From Flavobacteriaceae bacterium (GTDB lineage: Bacteria; Bacteroidota; Bacteroidia; Flavobacteriales; Flavobacteriaceae), in the NCBI GenBank assembly GCA_020627885.1, contig JAHDGB010000005.1, positions 1-38,835 of the forward strand: a stretch of 38,835 nucleotides of DNA, written 5' to 3'. Under the pieces are notes generated by a model. That model did no database searches and was not told where the DNA came from. It saw nothing but the letters and a program-made list of their open reading frames with translations. Below are positions 17,355-27,000 of this stretch, piece by piece. A program made the position numbers and the translations under genes. Within the stretch, counting starts at the first letter, position 1; each line of letters starts with the position of its first letter.

Positions 17355-20300
17355 TTGAAACTCTTAAAAAAAATAACCGATACAATAATTTCTACCAGAC
17401 TAACAGCTATACTCTTTTTGTTATTCGCTGCTGCAATGGGCATTGCAACTTTTATAGAAAATGATTTTAATACCGAAACCTCAAAAGCTTTAGTATTTAA
17501 TAGTTGGTGGTTCAATATGCTTCTCCTTTTATTTATAATAAACTTCGTAGGGAATATTAAGCGATATCGCTTATTAAACAAAGATAAAATCTCAATACTA
17601 CTCCTCCATCTTTCTTTTATTGTTATCATTCTGGGAGCTGGAATAACGAGGTATATAAGCTTTGAAGGTATAATGCCTATTAATGAAGGAGAAACCACAT
17701 CATCACTATTATCTGACAAAAAATATGTTTCAGTAACCATAGATGATGATAGGGTTGAAAAAACAGTAGAAAAACCATTACTACTTGCGCAAAATACAGC
17801 TAATGGAGCTAGACCTTTAAAAATAGCATTCCTAGATTTTATTCGTGGCGGAAATTCATTCTCAATAACTGATGCTTTCAAGGAAGTACCGTTTGAAGTA
17901 TCATATCTAGATTACATACCAAATGCTAAGTCGGAATTTAAGCAATCAGAGACCGGAATAAATCATTTACATTTTGTGGAATCAAGCGGAAAAGAACGTA
18001 ATGATCATTATCTCAAAACAGGAGCGCGTTTGTCTTTTCCAGAAGCAGATATTTCATTTCAAAATGAACAAGAAGGTATAATAAATATTTATTACAAAGG
18101 AAGCGACCTCTACATAAGAACACATCGTGAGCTTCAATTTACAGTAATGGCTTCTCAAGAGTCAGGACGATTACTACCATTAGTTGAGCACAGATTAAGG
18201 TTAAGAGCGCTTTATACACTCGGCGATTTACAATTTGTCGTACCATCACCTTTAATGAAAGGAAACCTTGTTTATAAAAAGGCAGAGAATATTGATGATT
18301 ACCCATTGGATATGCTAAAAGTAAATCTAAATGTGAATGGAGAGAATAGAGAAATTGAGGTTTTTGGAGCTAAATTTATTAAAGGTATACCAAAGAAAGT
18401 TAAAGTAAGTAACCTAAATTTTACAATAGCTTACGGAGCTAAAACGATGCAACTACCTTTCGCTATTAAGTTGAACGATTTTATTTTAGAAAAATACCCA
18501 GGTTCAAATAGCCCAAAGTCATTTACGAGCAGGTTGACATTAACGAGTCCTGAAGAAGCTTTTGATTACAATGTATTTATGAATAATGTATTGGACTATG
18601 AAGGCTATCGCTTTTTTCAGTCTAGCTACGATGAAGAAAACGGTGTTGAAAAAACAATATTATCTGTTAATCACGATAAGTTAGGAACTTGGACAACCTA
18701 TGTTGGGTATATTCTTTTATTTACGGGACTACTTATAATGCTAATGTCGCCTAAGACGTTCTTTGGAAAGCAGCGAAAAAGATTGAAAAAACTAAAAGCA
18801 TCTGCATTAACAATCACACTGTTCTTCGGTTGCACTTTTTTCATAAATGCTCAAAATACCACTAGTAAAGAAAGATTGAGTGTACTAGAATCTGCTAATA
18901 ATATTCCAATGGAATATGTTGACGAGTTTAGTAAATTAATTCTGCAAGATCCTGGAGGAAGAATGAAACCAATGAATACTTTTGGTTCAGAATTACTTCG
19001 TAAACTTACTAAAAATGACAAGCTAGGTAATCTTACCTCAGATCAAGTGATTCTTTCCTTATTCTCTGCTCCAGAAGAGTGGAATGATGTCCCAATGATC
19101 TTTATTACAAAGAATAATAGCAAATTAAGAGATAGATTAAACATACCTCACACTCAGAAATTCTCAAAGCTCTCTGATTTTTTTAATGCTAACGGAGACT
19201 ATATTCTTGTTGAAGAAGTCTCTAAAGCGAGTAAAAAGAAAATCAAGAATAAGTACGAACAAAGTGTAATGGATGTAGATGAAAGGGTAATACTCCTCTA
19301 TTTAGCAATACAGGGAGATTTGTTTAAACTTATCCCCTTACCCAATGATGATAAAAACACATGGCTAACAATTAGAGATGCGAAAAAAAGGGAGTTTACA
19401 GACTCTAGATTAATAACTTTAGTTAATACGCTGAATAGTTACAAGAGCGCTATTCAGAATAATGGACAAGGCACATTAAACCCGTCGGAACTATTATCGA
19501 GCTTAAAGAGTTTTCAAAAAGAACAAGGCAAAGAGATAATCCCAACCGATAAGAAAGTTGAATTAGAATTATTCTACAATAAAAATGATATTTTCAAAAA
19601 TCTTTTTTGGCAATATATGATGGCGAGTTTGTTTTTATTTATCGTGGTAATCACTGCGGTATTCAAGAGCAATAGTAATGGGATTTCGATTTTAACTAAA
19701 ATCGCAGTAGCTATTGTCGCATTACTGTTTATTTACCATACCGCCGGTTTAGGTATTAGATGGTATATTTCAGGACATGCACCTTGGAGCAATGGCTATG
19801 AATCAATGATTTATGTGGCGTGGGCAACCTTGTTTTTTGGTTTGATTATTGGTAGAAAATCTGGGCTAACAATCGCTGCAACAACATTTGTAACATCAAT
19901 GGTGCTTATGGTTGCACATTGGAACTGGATGGACCCAAGTATTGGGAATCTAGTTCCTGTTTTAGATTCGTACTGGTTAATGATTCATGTGGCAATAATT
20001 GTAGCGAGTTACGGACCGTTTGCGATAGGAATGGTTTTGGGTATGATAGCGTTGTTACTTTTTGTCTTAAAAACCAAGAAGAATGAGAAAAAAATAGATA
20101 AAGTAATAACAGAGCTTACTATTATAAATGAGTTGGCACTTACTATTGGATTAGTTATGCTAACCATAGGCAATTTCTTAGGTGCAATTTGGGCCAACGA
20201 AAGTTGGGGACGTTATTGGGGTTGGGACCCGAAAGAAACTTGGGCGCTAATAAGTATAATGATTTATGCTTTTGTGATTCATATGCGAGTTGTCCCAGGA

Positions 20301-20516
20301 CTAAGAGGGAAACTAAAATTTAACATGGCATCTGTCTTTGCTTTTTCAGCAATCTTAATGACATATTTAGGAGTAAATCACCTTCTTTCTGGACTACATT
20401 CGTATGCTATTGGCGAGGCAGCACCTATACCAAATGAGATTATTGGTTGGTTAATAGCCTCGGCATTATTAAGTGTAGTTGCAATTATGAGAAATCGAAA
20501 ATATAGAGCGTCATAA
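17355..20516 (+). CDS. Fused cytochrome c biogenesis protein (ResB-CcsA, CcsBA type)
   Basis: 1053 aa with TTG start; ResB-like N-terminus (LTAILFLLFAAAMGIATFIENDF), C-terminal CcsA with ESWGRYWGWDPKETWALISIMIYAFVIHMR haem-handling WWD motif. Confidence 0.94.
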   Translation: MKLLKKITDTIISTRLTAILFLLFAAAMGIATFIENDFNTETSKALVFNSWWFNMLLLLFIINFVGNIKRYRLLNKDKISILLLHLSFIVIILGAGITRYISFEGIMPINEGETTSSLLSDKKYVSVTIDDDRVEKTVEKPLLLAQNTANGARPLKIAFLDFIRGGNSFSITDAFKEVPFEVSYLDYIPNAKSEFKQSETGINHLHFVESSGKERNDHYLKTGARLSFPEADISFQNEQEGIINIYYKGSDLYIRTHRELQFTVMASQESGRLLPLVEHRLRLRALYTLGDLQFVVPSPLMKGNLVYKKAENIDDYPLDMLKVNLNVNGENREIEVFGAKFIKGIPKKVKVSNLNFTIAYGAKTMQLPFAIKLNDFILEKYPGSNSPKSFTSRLTLTSPEEAFDYNVFMNNVLDYEGYRFFQSSYDEENGVEKTILSVNHDKLGTWTTYVGYILLFTGLLIMLMSPKTFFGKQRKRLKKLKASALTITLFFGCTFFINAQNTTSKERLSVLESANNIPMEYVDEFSKLILQDPGGRMKPMNTFGSELLRKLTKNDKLGNLTSDQVILSLFSAPEEWNDVPMIFITKNNSKLRDRLNIPHTQKFSKLSDFFNANGDYILVEEVSKASKKKIKNKYEQSVMDVDERVILLYLAIQGDLFKLIPLPNDDKNTWLTIRDAKKREFTDSRLITLVNTLNSYKSAIQNNGQGTLNPSELLSSLKSFQKEQGKEIIPTDKKVELELFYNKNDIFKNLFWQYMMASLFLFIVVITAVFKSNSNGISILTKIAVAIVALLFIYHTAGLGIRWYISGHAPWSNGYESMIYVAWATLFFGLIIGRKSGLTIAATTFVTSMVLMVAHWNWMDPSIGNLVPVLDSYWLMIHVAIIVASYGPFAIGMVLGMIALLLFVLKTKKNEKKIDKVITELTIINELALTIGLVMLTIGNFLGAIWANESWGRYWGWDPKETWALISIMIYAFVIHMRVVPGLRGKLKFNMASVFAFSAILMTYLGVNHLLSGLHSYAIGEAAPIPNEIIGWLIASALLSVVAIMRNRKYRAS

Positions 20517-20953
20517 AAACATATACTTCATAAAATAGTGCTAATTCATTTTTAATTGACCGAATTACGCTTTTACTTCTTAGTGCTTTCAATTATTATC
20601 TATTTAACGATAAATGAGTAAAATAACAAAAAATATTGAAATGCATTTTTAGAGCTTTATGTGCAACAATATCTGTTTAATTGACTTACTTAAAACTACA
20701 ATCAAAATCGTTTTTATATCATTGCACTATTTATGATATATCTCCAAAATACCTTTAAAAAAAGGGCGTGTCATTCATTTGGGGTTTAAAATATTTCTTT
20801 TTTACTTATAGAGTATTTACGTTGTCTCAGTTATAATGTTAAAATCCCCAAATTAACATTGAGCAAAATATATAAATTTAAAGGAAAATAGTCCATTTGA
20901 TGGCTTCTACCATTATTTTAATTTGCACCTAGATTAAAAGACTAGTCAGGACG

Positions 20954-21748
20954 ATGCAAAATTATCATAAAGGAAGGTTAAATTATAAAATATTCGAGAA
21001 CGAAAAAGTGTCGTTCTCGAATGATGATAACACATTTTCCATTGTGCTATTGCCAGAAATGGCGTCAGATTTATTTATCAACTTTGAATCTGTAAATATC
21101 GGGAAGTCAAATATTATTTTTCTTTGCCCTGGTGATGCTTTGTTAACTATGTCAAAAACTCAAGAATGTAAAATAATCGGATTTGAAAAAGGGAGTATGT
21201 CTATTTCTGAGAATTTAATTTACTTACTCTTTAATACAACATTAAGAGAAGGTAGAGAATCTAAATCCATTCATACATTAAGGAAGTCTAATGGACCGAG
21301 AATACTTGAATATTTCTCACAATTAGAAACTTCATTTATTGATGAAACATTCAATGAGTATATAGCTCTTTTTCAAATCAATGGCATTATTTACGAATGT
21401 GTTTACGACACCCTTTTTGGAGGCCATAAAGATATTGTAAATTTTTCCGCCCTCTTAAATTCTAATTACAGTAAAAAGCACTTGGTGTCACAGTATGCAA
21501 ATATACTAAGACTGCCACCTAAAGAATTATTAAGAGCTTTTAAAAGAAGAGGTTACAAGAAGCCAAGCGAGGTTATAAGAGATAGAATTTTGCTAGAAGT
21601 CAAGAAGCTTTTAATCAACACTAATTTAGACGTAAAACAAATAGGGGGCAAATTAGGATTTGAAGACCCTGCCTATTTTGCAAGATTTTTTAAGAAAAAT
21701 ACTGGAAAAACAGCATTAGAGTTTAGGGATCAATACTATAAAAACTAA
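20954..21748 (+). CDS. AraC family transcriptional regulator
   Basis: 264 aa; C-terminal LLINTNLDVKQIGGKLGFEDPAYFARFFKKNTGKTALEFRDQY. Confidence 0.93.
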   Translation: MQNYHKGRLNYKIFENEKVSFSNDDNTFSIVLLPEMASDLFINFESVNIGKSNIIFLCPGDALLTMSKTQECKIIGFEKGSMSISENLIYLLFNTTLREGRESKSIHTLRKSNGPRILEYFSQLETSFIDETFNEYIALFQINGIIYECVYDTLFGGHKDIVNFSALLNSNYSKKHLVSQYANILRLPPKELLRAFKRRGYKKPSEVIRDRILLEVKKLLINTNLDVKQIGGKLGFEDPAYFARFFKKNTGKTALEFRDQYYKN

Positions 21749-21847
21749 AAAATCAAATTAAAAAATGGAAAATAGTGCAACAAGTGTGGTTTGTGCTTTT
21801 TCTACCTTTATATTCTAATAAATTTAATACACTAATTCAAAAAAAAA

Positions 21848-22942
21848 ATGAAAATTAAATCAACTATCCTAACATTAGCTGCATTACTGTTTATGTTTAC
21901 TTCCTGTAACAATAACGCTGGTAGTGCTGATATGGCAGACAATTCTTCTTACAAAAACAAAATTTTTTTCACTATGGAAAATGGTGAATTAATCCGTCCA
22001 ACTGGTTACAGGTCTTGGGTTTATGTTGGCACACCTGTTACACCCAATGATTTAAATAACGGTAAAGCGGCATTCCCAGAAATGCATAATGTTTACATTG
22101 ATCCTACTAGTTATGATCATTACAAGAACACCGGTAAATTCAAAGAAGGAACGATAATAATGAAAGAACTTGTTAGCGTTGGTTCAAAAGCAGCTGTTAG
22201 TGGTAATGGTTACTTTATGGGTGAATTTATAGGTTTGGAAGCATCTGTAAAAAGTAAAGAGCACTTTCCAGATGAGCCAGGGAATTGGGCAATTTTTAGT
22301 TTTACACAACCAAAAGTTGGTACACTAAAAGAGCGAGCAAAAGCATTTCCATACGATGCTTGTGCATCGTGTCACGATGCTAATGCAGAAGATGACTTTG
22401 TATTTACACAATATTACCCAGTTTTAAGAGCCGCAAAAAATGCAGGAAAAGGGAATCCTGAAGACGTATCTGTAAGAACTGCATCGGAAAAAAAAATAGG
22501 CATCTGGGAGGCATCTGCACCTACTCCTCAGAAAAAATTTGACATACCAACAGATGAAAAGAAGCTGTTTGCTTACTTAAATTCTGGAAAATATAAATCT
22601 TTAAAAGTGCAAGAGAAAGAGCAACATAAGTCCGCAGGACCACACGAATATGTTAGGACTTTTGTTAGTGACAAACTAGCAAAATCTGTGAAATCTGGTA
22701 ATTCTGAACATCCAATAGGATCTTATGCTATTAAAGAGCAGTACAAAGACGGAAAGCAATTTGGATGGGCTGTTATGTTAAAAACTGGAGATAAGTCAAA
22801 TGGAGGAAAAGGATGGTTTTGGTATGAAGCGACAGATAGAACGGATATAGCTTCTAAAGCCGCTCTCGGTAATGGAGTTAAAGGATGTGTATCATGTCAC
22901 TCTATCGGTCAAGATATGGTAAGGGCTACGTTTATAAAATAG
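21848..22942 (+). CDS. Cytochrome P460-type protein, lipoprotein, two CxxCH motifs
   Basis: 364 aa; lipobox LLFMFTSC; GYRSWVYVGTPVTPNDLN...FPEMHNVYIDPTSYDHYKNTGKFKEGTIIMKELV typical of P460; CASCH and CVSCH sites. Confidence 0.88.
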   Translation: MKIKSTILTLAALLFMFTSCNNNAGSADMADNSSYKNKIFFTMENGELIRPTGYRSWVYVGTPVTPNDLNNGKAAFPEMHNVYIDPTSYDHYKNTGKFKEGTIIMKELVSVGSKAAVSGNGYFMGEFIGLEASVKSKEHFPDEPGNWAIFSFTQPKVGTLKERAKAFPYDACASCHDANAEDDFVFTQYYPVLRAAKNAGKGNPEDVSVRTASEKKIGIWEASAPTPQKKFDIPTDEKKLFAYLNSGKYKSLKVQEKEQHKSAGPHEYVRTFVSDKLAKSVKSGNSEHPIGSYAIKEQYKDGKQFGWAVMLKTGDKSNGGKGWFWYEATDRTDIASKAALGNGVKGCVSCHSIGQDMVRATFIK

Positions 22943-23172
22943 ATCTCTATAGAGCCTATAAAAAAATAGCACTTCATTTTTCTCTTTTAACCAATACTTA
23001 TTATATCGGTTAAACTGAATTAAACGCATACATATTTAAAACAATTGGGTTTTTATTAATGTTTTAGTGCTATTGTATGTATGTCGTTTATTTTAGTTCT
23101 AGTGGCATAGGCTTTTGTTTTTCGAAAAAATAAAGCCCTATGCTTCAATTAAAATAATTAAGATAATATTAT

Positions 23173-23478
23173 ATGAAAAAACTAAAGCACCGTTGGAATA
23201 TTGAATCAAATTTTCAGCTATTTATAATTTTACTGGTTTTTTCATTAAATGGGTCACTTTCATTGTTTTTTGCAAAACCCATTCTAACATTTTTCGGGAT
23301 TACTATAGAAACTCTGAACCCTATTTTATTTTGGGTTTTAAGAATACTCATAGTTTTTATAGTGTACCAATTTTTATTAGTGGCTTTGGGAGCATTATTT
23401 GGTCAGTATAAGTTCTTCTGGAATTTTGAAAAGAAAATGTTATCACGTTTGGGCTTAAAAAAGCTATTAAATAACTAA
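23173..23478 (+). CDS. Small membrane protein (DUF6787-like)
   Basis: 101 aa, two to three hydrophobic helices; KHRWNIESNFQLFIILLVFSLNGSLSLFFAKPIL...GQYKFFWNFEKKML. Confidence 0.7.
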   Translation: MKKLKHRWNIESNFQLFIILLVFSLNGSLSLFFAKPILTFFGITIETLNPILFWVLRILIVFIVYQFLLVALGALFGQYKFFWNFEKKMLSRLGLKKLLNN

Positions 23479-23488
23479 AGGCTAGACC

Positions 23489-23986
23489 ATGCTATACAAT
23501 AAGCGAAATATACTTGGGATATTAACTTTTCTAATTTCGATGGTAGTCTTTGGGCAGCACGATAACGAAGGTAAAAAAAATCACAAAGAAGAATCTGAAC
23601 CAGGGTTTGAAGCAGTGCTCTCAGGGTTATTCATTCGTAATACTGAAGAAGGAATTACAGATTACGGTACTGAGCTTCATTTAACGTACTGGACTACACA
23701 CAAATGGGCATTTGGTGTAGGTTACACAATGGTGTTTGAAGAAGAATCAAGAATAGGTCACGAGCTTGCTGGGCTCCTAAGTCACAAACCATATAAATAC
23801 TTAACAGTAAACGTAGGGCCAAGTTTCTCTTTGCCAAATTCACATAAAGACACCGAGGTATCTACGTATGCAGAGACAGAGTGGGCATTCCATATAGGAG
23901 AGCTTCACACTGGCCCAACATTAGGAGCACTTATAGGAAAGGACTTTAGATATTTTGTTGGTTTCCACATGAGTTACGAATTCTAA
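23489..23986 (+). CDS. Exported beta-rich hypothetical protein (possible outer-membrane protein)
   Basis: 165 aa; signal peptide ILGILTFLISMVVFGQ; alternating aromatic strands ending HMSYEF with C-terminal Phe. Confidence 0.6.
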   Translation: MLYNKRNILGILTFLISMVVFGQHDNEGKKNHKEESEPGFEAVLSGLFIRNTEEGITDYGTELHLTYWTTHKWAFGVGYTMVFEEESRIGHELAGLLSHKPYKYLTVNVGPSFSLPNSHKDTEVSTYAETEWAFHIGELHTGPTLGALIGKDFRYFVGFHMSYEF

Positions 23987-24073
23987 TTAATAAAAAACAA
24001 TTAGGGAATATCTATAAGTATATCGCCTATATTTATCATTAAATTGTATCCCTAAATATTAAGGAATTAAAAA

Positions 24074-25636
24074 GTGAAATTAAATTTAAAAAATAGTTTT
24101 AGTAACGAGCTGCCGTCAGACCCAATTCTGGAAAACAACAGAAGACAAGTTAAGGAGGCGTGTTACTCGTACGTAATGCCCAAAACACCTAGCAATTCGT
24201 CTTTAATCCATGTGGCGCCAGAAATGCTTAAGAATATAGGGCTTTCAGAAGCAGACAGTAAAACTGAAGCGTTTTTAAATGTGTTTTCAGGAACAAAAGT
24301 TTTGGAAAACACCAAGCCTTATGCAATGTGCTATGGCGGGCATCAATTTGGAAATTGGGCTGGTCAATTAGGAGACGGTAGAGCCATTAATTTAACGGAA
24401 ATAGAACACAATAATCAAAACTGGGCCATACAGCTAAAAGGTGCTGGTGAAACACCATACTCACGAAATGCAGATGGATTAGCTGTTTTACGTTCATCTA
24501 TTAGAGAATACCTATGTAGTGAAGCAATGCATCATTTAGGAGTACCAACAACACGTGCATTATCCCTGTTGTTATCTGGAGACGAAGTGCTTCGTGATGT
24601 GTTGTATAATGGGAATCCTGATTACGAAAAAGGAGCAATAGTTACACGAGTAGCACCTTCATTTTTGAGGTTTGGTAGTTATGAGATTTTCTCAGCTAGA
24701 GACGATAAAAAGACATTAAAAACACTGGTAGATTATACCATAAAACATCATTTTTCACATCTAGGAAAACCTTCTAAAGATGTTTATGTAGCCTTCTTAA
24801 AAGAGGTGGCAAATAGAAGTTTAAAAATGGTGATTCAATGGCAGCGTGTTGGTTTTGTTCATGGTGTAATGAATACAGATAATATGTCCATTCTCGGACT
24901 CACTATCGATTATGGTCCATACGGGTGGCTAGAAGGTTACGACCCTAACTGGACGCCAAACACTACAGATAATACGTATAAGAGGTATCGTTATGGAATG
25001 CAACCTCAAATAGTCCTTTGGAACTTACTTCAATTGGCAAATGCTATTTATCCTTTAGTTGAAGAAACCAAACCTTTAGAAGCAATATTGAATGAGTATC
25101 GTAATGATTTGGATGTCGATTATCTTAAAATGATGTGCTCTAAACTAGGTTTTATGAGTGAAAATAAAACCGATAGTATTCTAATTAAAGAATTAGAAAA
25201 GAATTTGCAACTTTCTGAAACAGACATGACAATTTTCTTTAGAAATCTTGCAAACTTAAAAAAGTTAGAAGTAAGAAATTGGTTTAAAGTCGTTAGGGAA
25301 TCATTTTATGAACCTATTGAAATAGCTGATAATATAAGACTTAGATGGACAGATTGGTTCGCTAAATATGCTGAAAGACTTCAATCTGAAGATACCACAG
25401 ATGAAGAACGTAAAGCAAAGATGAATACTGTTAACCCTAAGTATGTGCTACGTAATTATATGGCGCAAACTGCCATAGATGATGCAAATAATGGCGATTA
25501 CAGTACGATAGACGAGTTATATCAACTACTTAAAAAACCATACGATGAGCAACCAGACAATAAAAAATGGTTTGTAAAACGCCCTGAATGGGCTAGACAC
25601 AAAGTTGGTTGCTCAATGTTGTCTTGTAGTTCATAA
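24074..25636 (+). CDS. selO: SelO/YdiU family protein adenylyltransferase
   Basis: 520 aa, GTG start; YAMCYGGHQFGNWAGQLGDGRAINL, QLKGAGETPYSRNADGLAVLRSSIREYLCSEAM, GFVHGVMNTDNMSILGLTIDYGPYGW; C-terminus CSMLSCSS. Confidence 0.97.
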   Translation: MKLNLKNSFSNELPSDPILENNRRQVKEACYSYVMPKTPSNSSLIHVAPEMLKNIGLSEADSKTEAFLNVFSGTKVLENTKPYAMCYGGHQFGNWAGQLGDGRAINLTEIEHNNQNWAIQLKGAGETPYSRNADGLAVLRSSIREYLCSEAMHHLGVPTTRALSLLLSGDEVLRDVLYNGNPDYEKGAIVTRVAPSFLRFGSYEIFSARDDKKTLKTLVDYTIKHHFSHLGKPSKDVYVAFLKEVANRSLKMVIQWQRVGFVHGVMNTDNMSILGLTIDYGPYGWLEGYDPNWTPNTTDNTYKRYRYGMQPQIVLWNLLQLANAIYPLVEETKPLEAILNEYRNDLDVDYLKMMCSKLGFMSENKTDSILIKELEKNLQLSETDMTIFFRNLANLKKLEVRNWFKVVRESFYEPIEIADNIRLRWTDWFAKYAERLQSEDTTDEERKAKMNTVNPKYVLRNYMAQTAIDDANNGDYSTIDELYQLLKKPYDEQPDNKKWFVKRPEWARHKVGCSMLSCSS

Positions 25637-25667
25637 ATTAATTATCATATAAAACGAAAAACTTAAA

Positions 25668-26111
25668 ATGGATAAAAACAAATTAAAAGAGGCATTAATA
25701 ACCTTAGAGAAAAAGCATATTGATACTGCAGAAATGAAGTATGAGGATTTCTTAAAGGGAAATTTATTAGATCATTCTGAAGTAGTTGATACTGATGACC
25801 AGTCACACCATAGACAGAGTCTTGATATATCAGATCAGTTAGACGAACAAGCACACGTCCATACAGAACATTTAGAAGTCATTAATAAAATTTCTTTTGA
25901 ACCAACCGATGTAGTAAAACCAGGAGCTGTTGTAAGTGTAAATGGGCGTTGTATAATTGTTGCTGTGTCAAAATCACCTTTTAAAATAGGAGACCGTGAT
26001 TTTATAGGTATTTCAACTAACGCACCAATTTATAACTCGCTTCAAGGGAAAAAATCTGGTGACTCTTTCGAGTTCAATAACCATAAATTTACGATAGAAG
26101 CAGTCAATTAA
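25668..26111 (+). CDS. GreA/GreB C-terminal-domain-like protein
   Basis: 147 aa; C-terminal VVKPGAVVSVNGRCIIVAVSK...FIGISTNAPIYNSLQGKKSGDSFEFNNHKFTIEAV resembles the GreA C-terminal domain. Confidence 0.65.
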   Translation: MDKNKLKEALITLEKKHIDTAEMKYEDFLKGNLLDHSEVVDTDDQSHHRQSLDISDQLDEQAHVHTEHLEVINKISFEPTDVVKPGAVVSVNGRCIIVAVSKSPFKIGDRDFIGISTNAPIYNSLQGKKSGDSFEFNNHKFTIEAVN

Positions 26112-26273
26112 TTTTTTACGCTATAAGGCGTGGCAAAGATTACTCTTTTATTTGATTATACCTAAAGTACCTAAACATATCCGGTTACTTCGGTATGCTG
26201 GCTTTACTTTGCACTATTGGGAACATCATATTATTTACGATTTGGTAAAACGAAATAAGAGAAGAACACATCT

Positions 26274-26624
26274 ATGAGTGATAAAGAAATAATAAGCGGA
26301 ACAAACTGGATTAGGAAAATCTATAATATCAATGGTCATTGATCTATTTAAACTAAAAACGACAAACACTATACAATATTTGGAGATGGTTTTAGTACGT
26401 CAAAAAAACCAGATATTAAGGTCTTTCTTTTCCAGAAGTAAACTTAAGGTATTGACCAGAGAGAATCTGTTAATATTGATGACTTATTTCTCGGAGAAAT
26501 GACAAACTTTTCGGGAGCACAGTATTATAAAATTTATAATGAGATTTTAACAGAGGGTTACGAAAGTATCGTTATTCATTGTAAAGCATATTCGGTAGTT
26601 TGGGAAAGAACTAATTTGAAATAA
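26274..26624 (+). pseudogene. Decayed DM13-domain gene
   Basis: One frame with four internal stops: MSDKEIISGTNWIRKIYNINGH*SI*TKNDKHYTIFGDGFSTSKKPDIKVFLFQK*T*GIDQRESVNIDDLFLGEMTNFSGAQYYKIYNEILTEGYESIVIHCKAYSVVWERTNLK*. Matches DM13 layout (GxW...G...F.T..GPDxxVfL...G.QxYxI...sVvIhCkxysVvf..A.L). Confidence 0.7.
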
Positions 26625-26627
26625 TTT

Positions 26628-26900
26628 TTGGTATTAGACAACTTAAATAGGATAAAAGAAGGATATTCAGAAGGGGTATATAATTCAAAGAAATATGGAT
26701 TAACAAAAACATCCTTTAATAATGGCAAGTCAATAAAATTCTATGCTGAAGAGTTAGGTGGAAATGATTTTGTGAGCCTTAATTATTATATAACCAAAAA
26801 TAAAGAATTGCTTAAGCCTTGCGAAATGGCTGAGCAAAAAGTGATTCATTTTTTACAAAAAGTTACACTCATCCAAAATGAGGAAAATAGGAAAGGTTAA
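26628..26900 (+). CDS. Small conserved-looking protein (90 aa), next to msrA
   Basis: Intact TTG-initiated ORF MVLDNLNRIKEGYSEGVYNSKKYGLTKTSFNNGKSIKFYAEELGGNDFVSLNYYITKNKELLKPCEM; 100 bp upstream of the second msrA. Confidence 0.7.
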   Translation: MVLDNLNRIKEGYSEGVYNSKKYGLTKTSFNNGKSIKFYAEELGGNDFVSLNYYITKNKELLKPCEMAEQKVIHFLQKVTLIQNEENRKG

Positions 26901-27000
26901 AGGAATTTGGTATAACAGTATAAGAGGTGTTAGGTGATACCTTTGTAGTGTTAAAAAGCTTGAGGTAAAGCGCTAAGTATAAATCTAAAAATAAACTAAT

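Noticed and set aside
17345-17881. 178-aa minus-strand ORF overlapping the start of CcsBA
   Set aside because: Antisense to a supported 1053-aa gene; no recognisable family.
20517-20953. Large intergenic region upstream of the second AraC gene as an ncRNA
   Set aside because: AT-rich with no convincing stems; more likely an ordinary regulatory region.
26274-26624. Stop-codon recoding as an explanation for interrupted genes
   Set aside because: Stops are mixed TAA/TGA and all intact genes use the standard code; decay is simpler.
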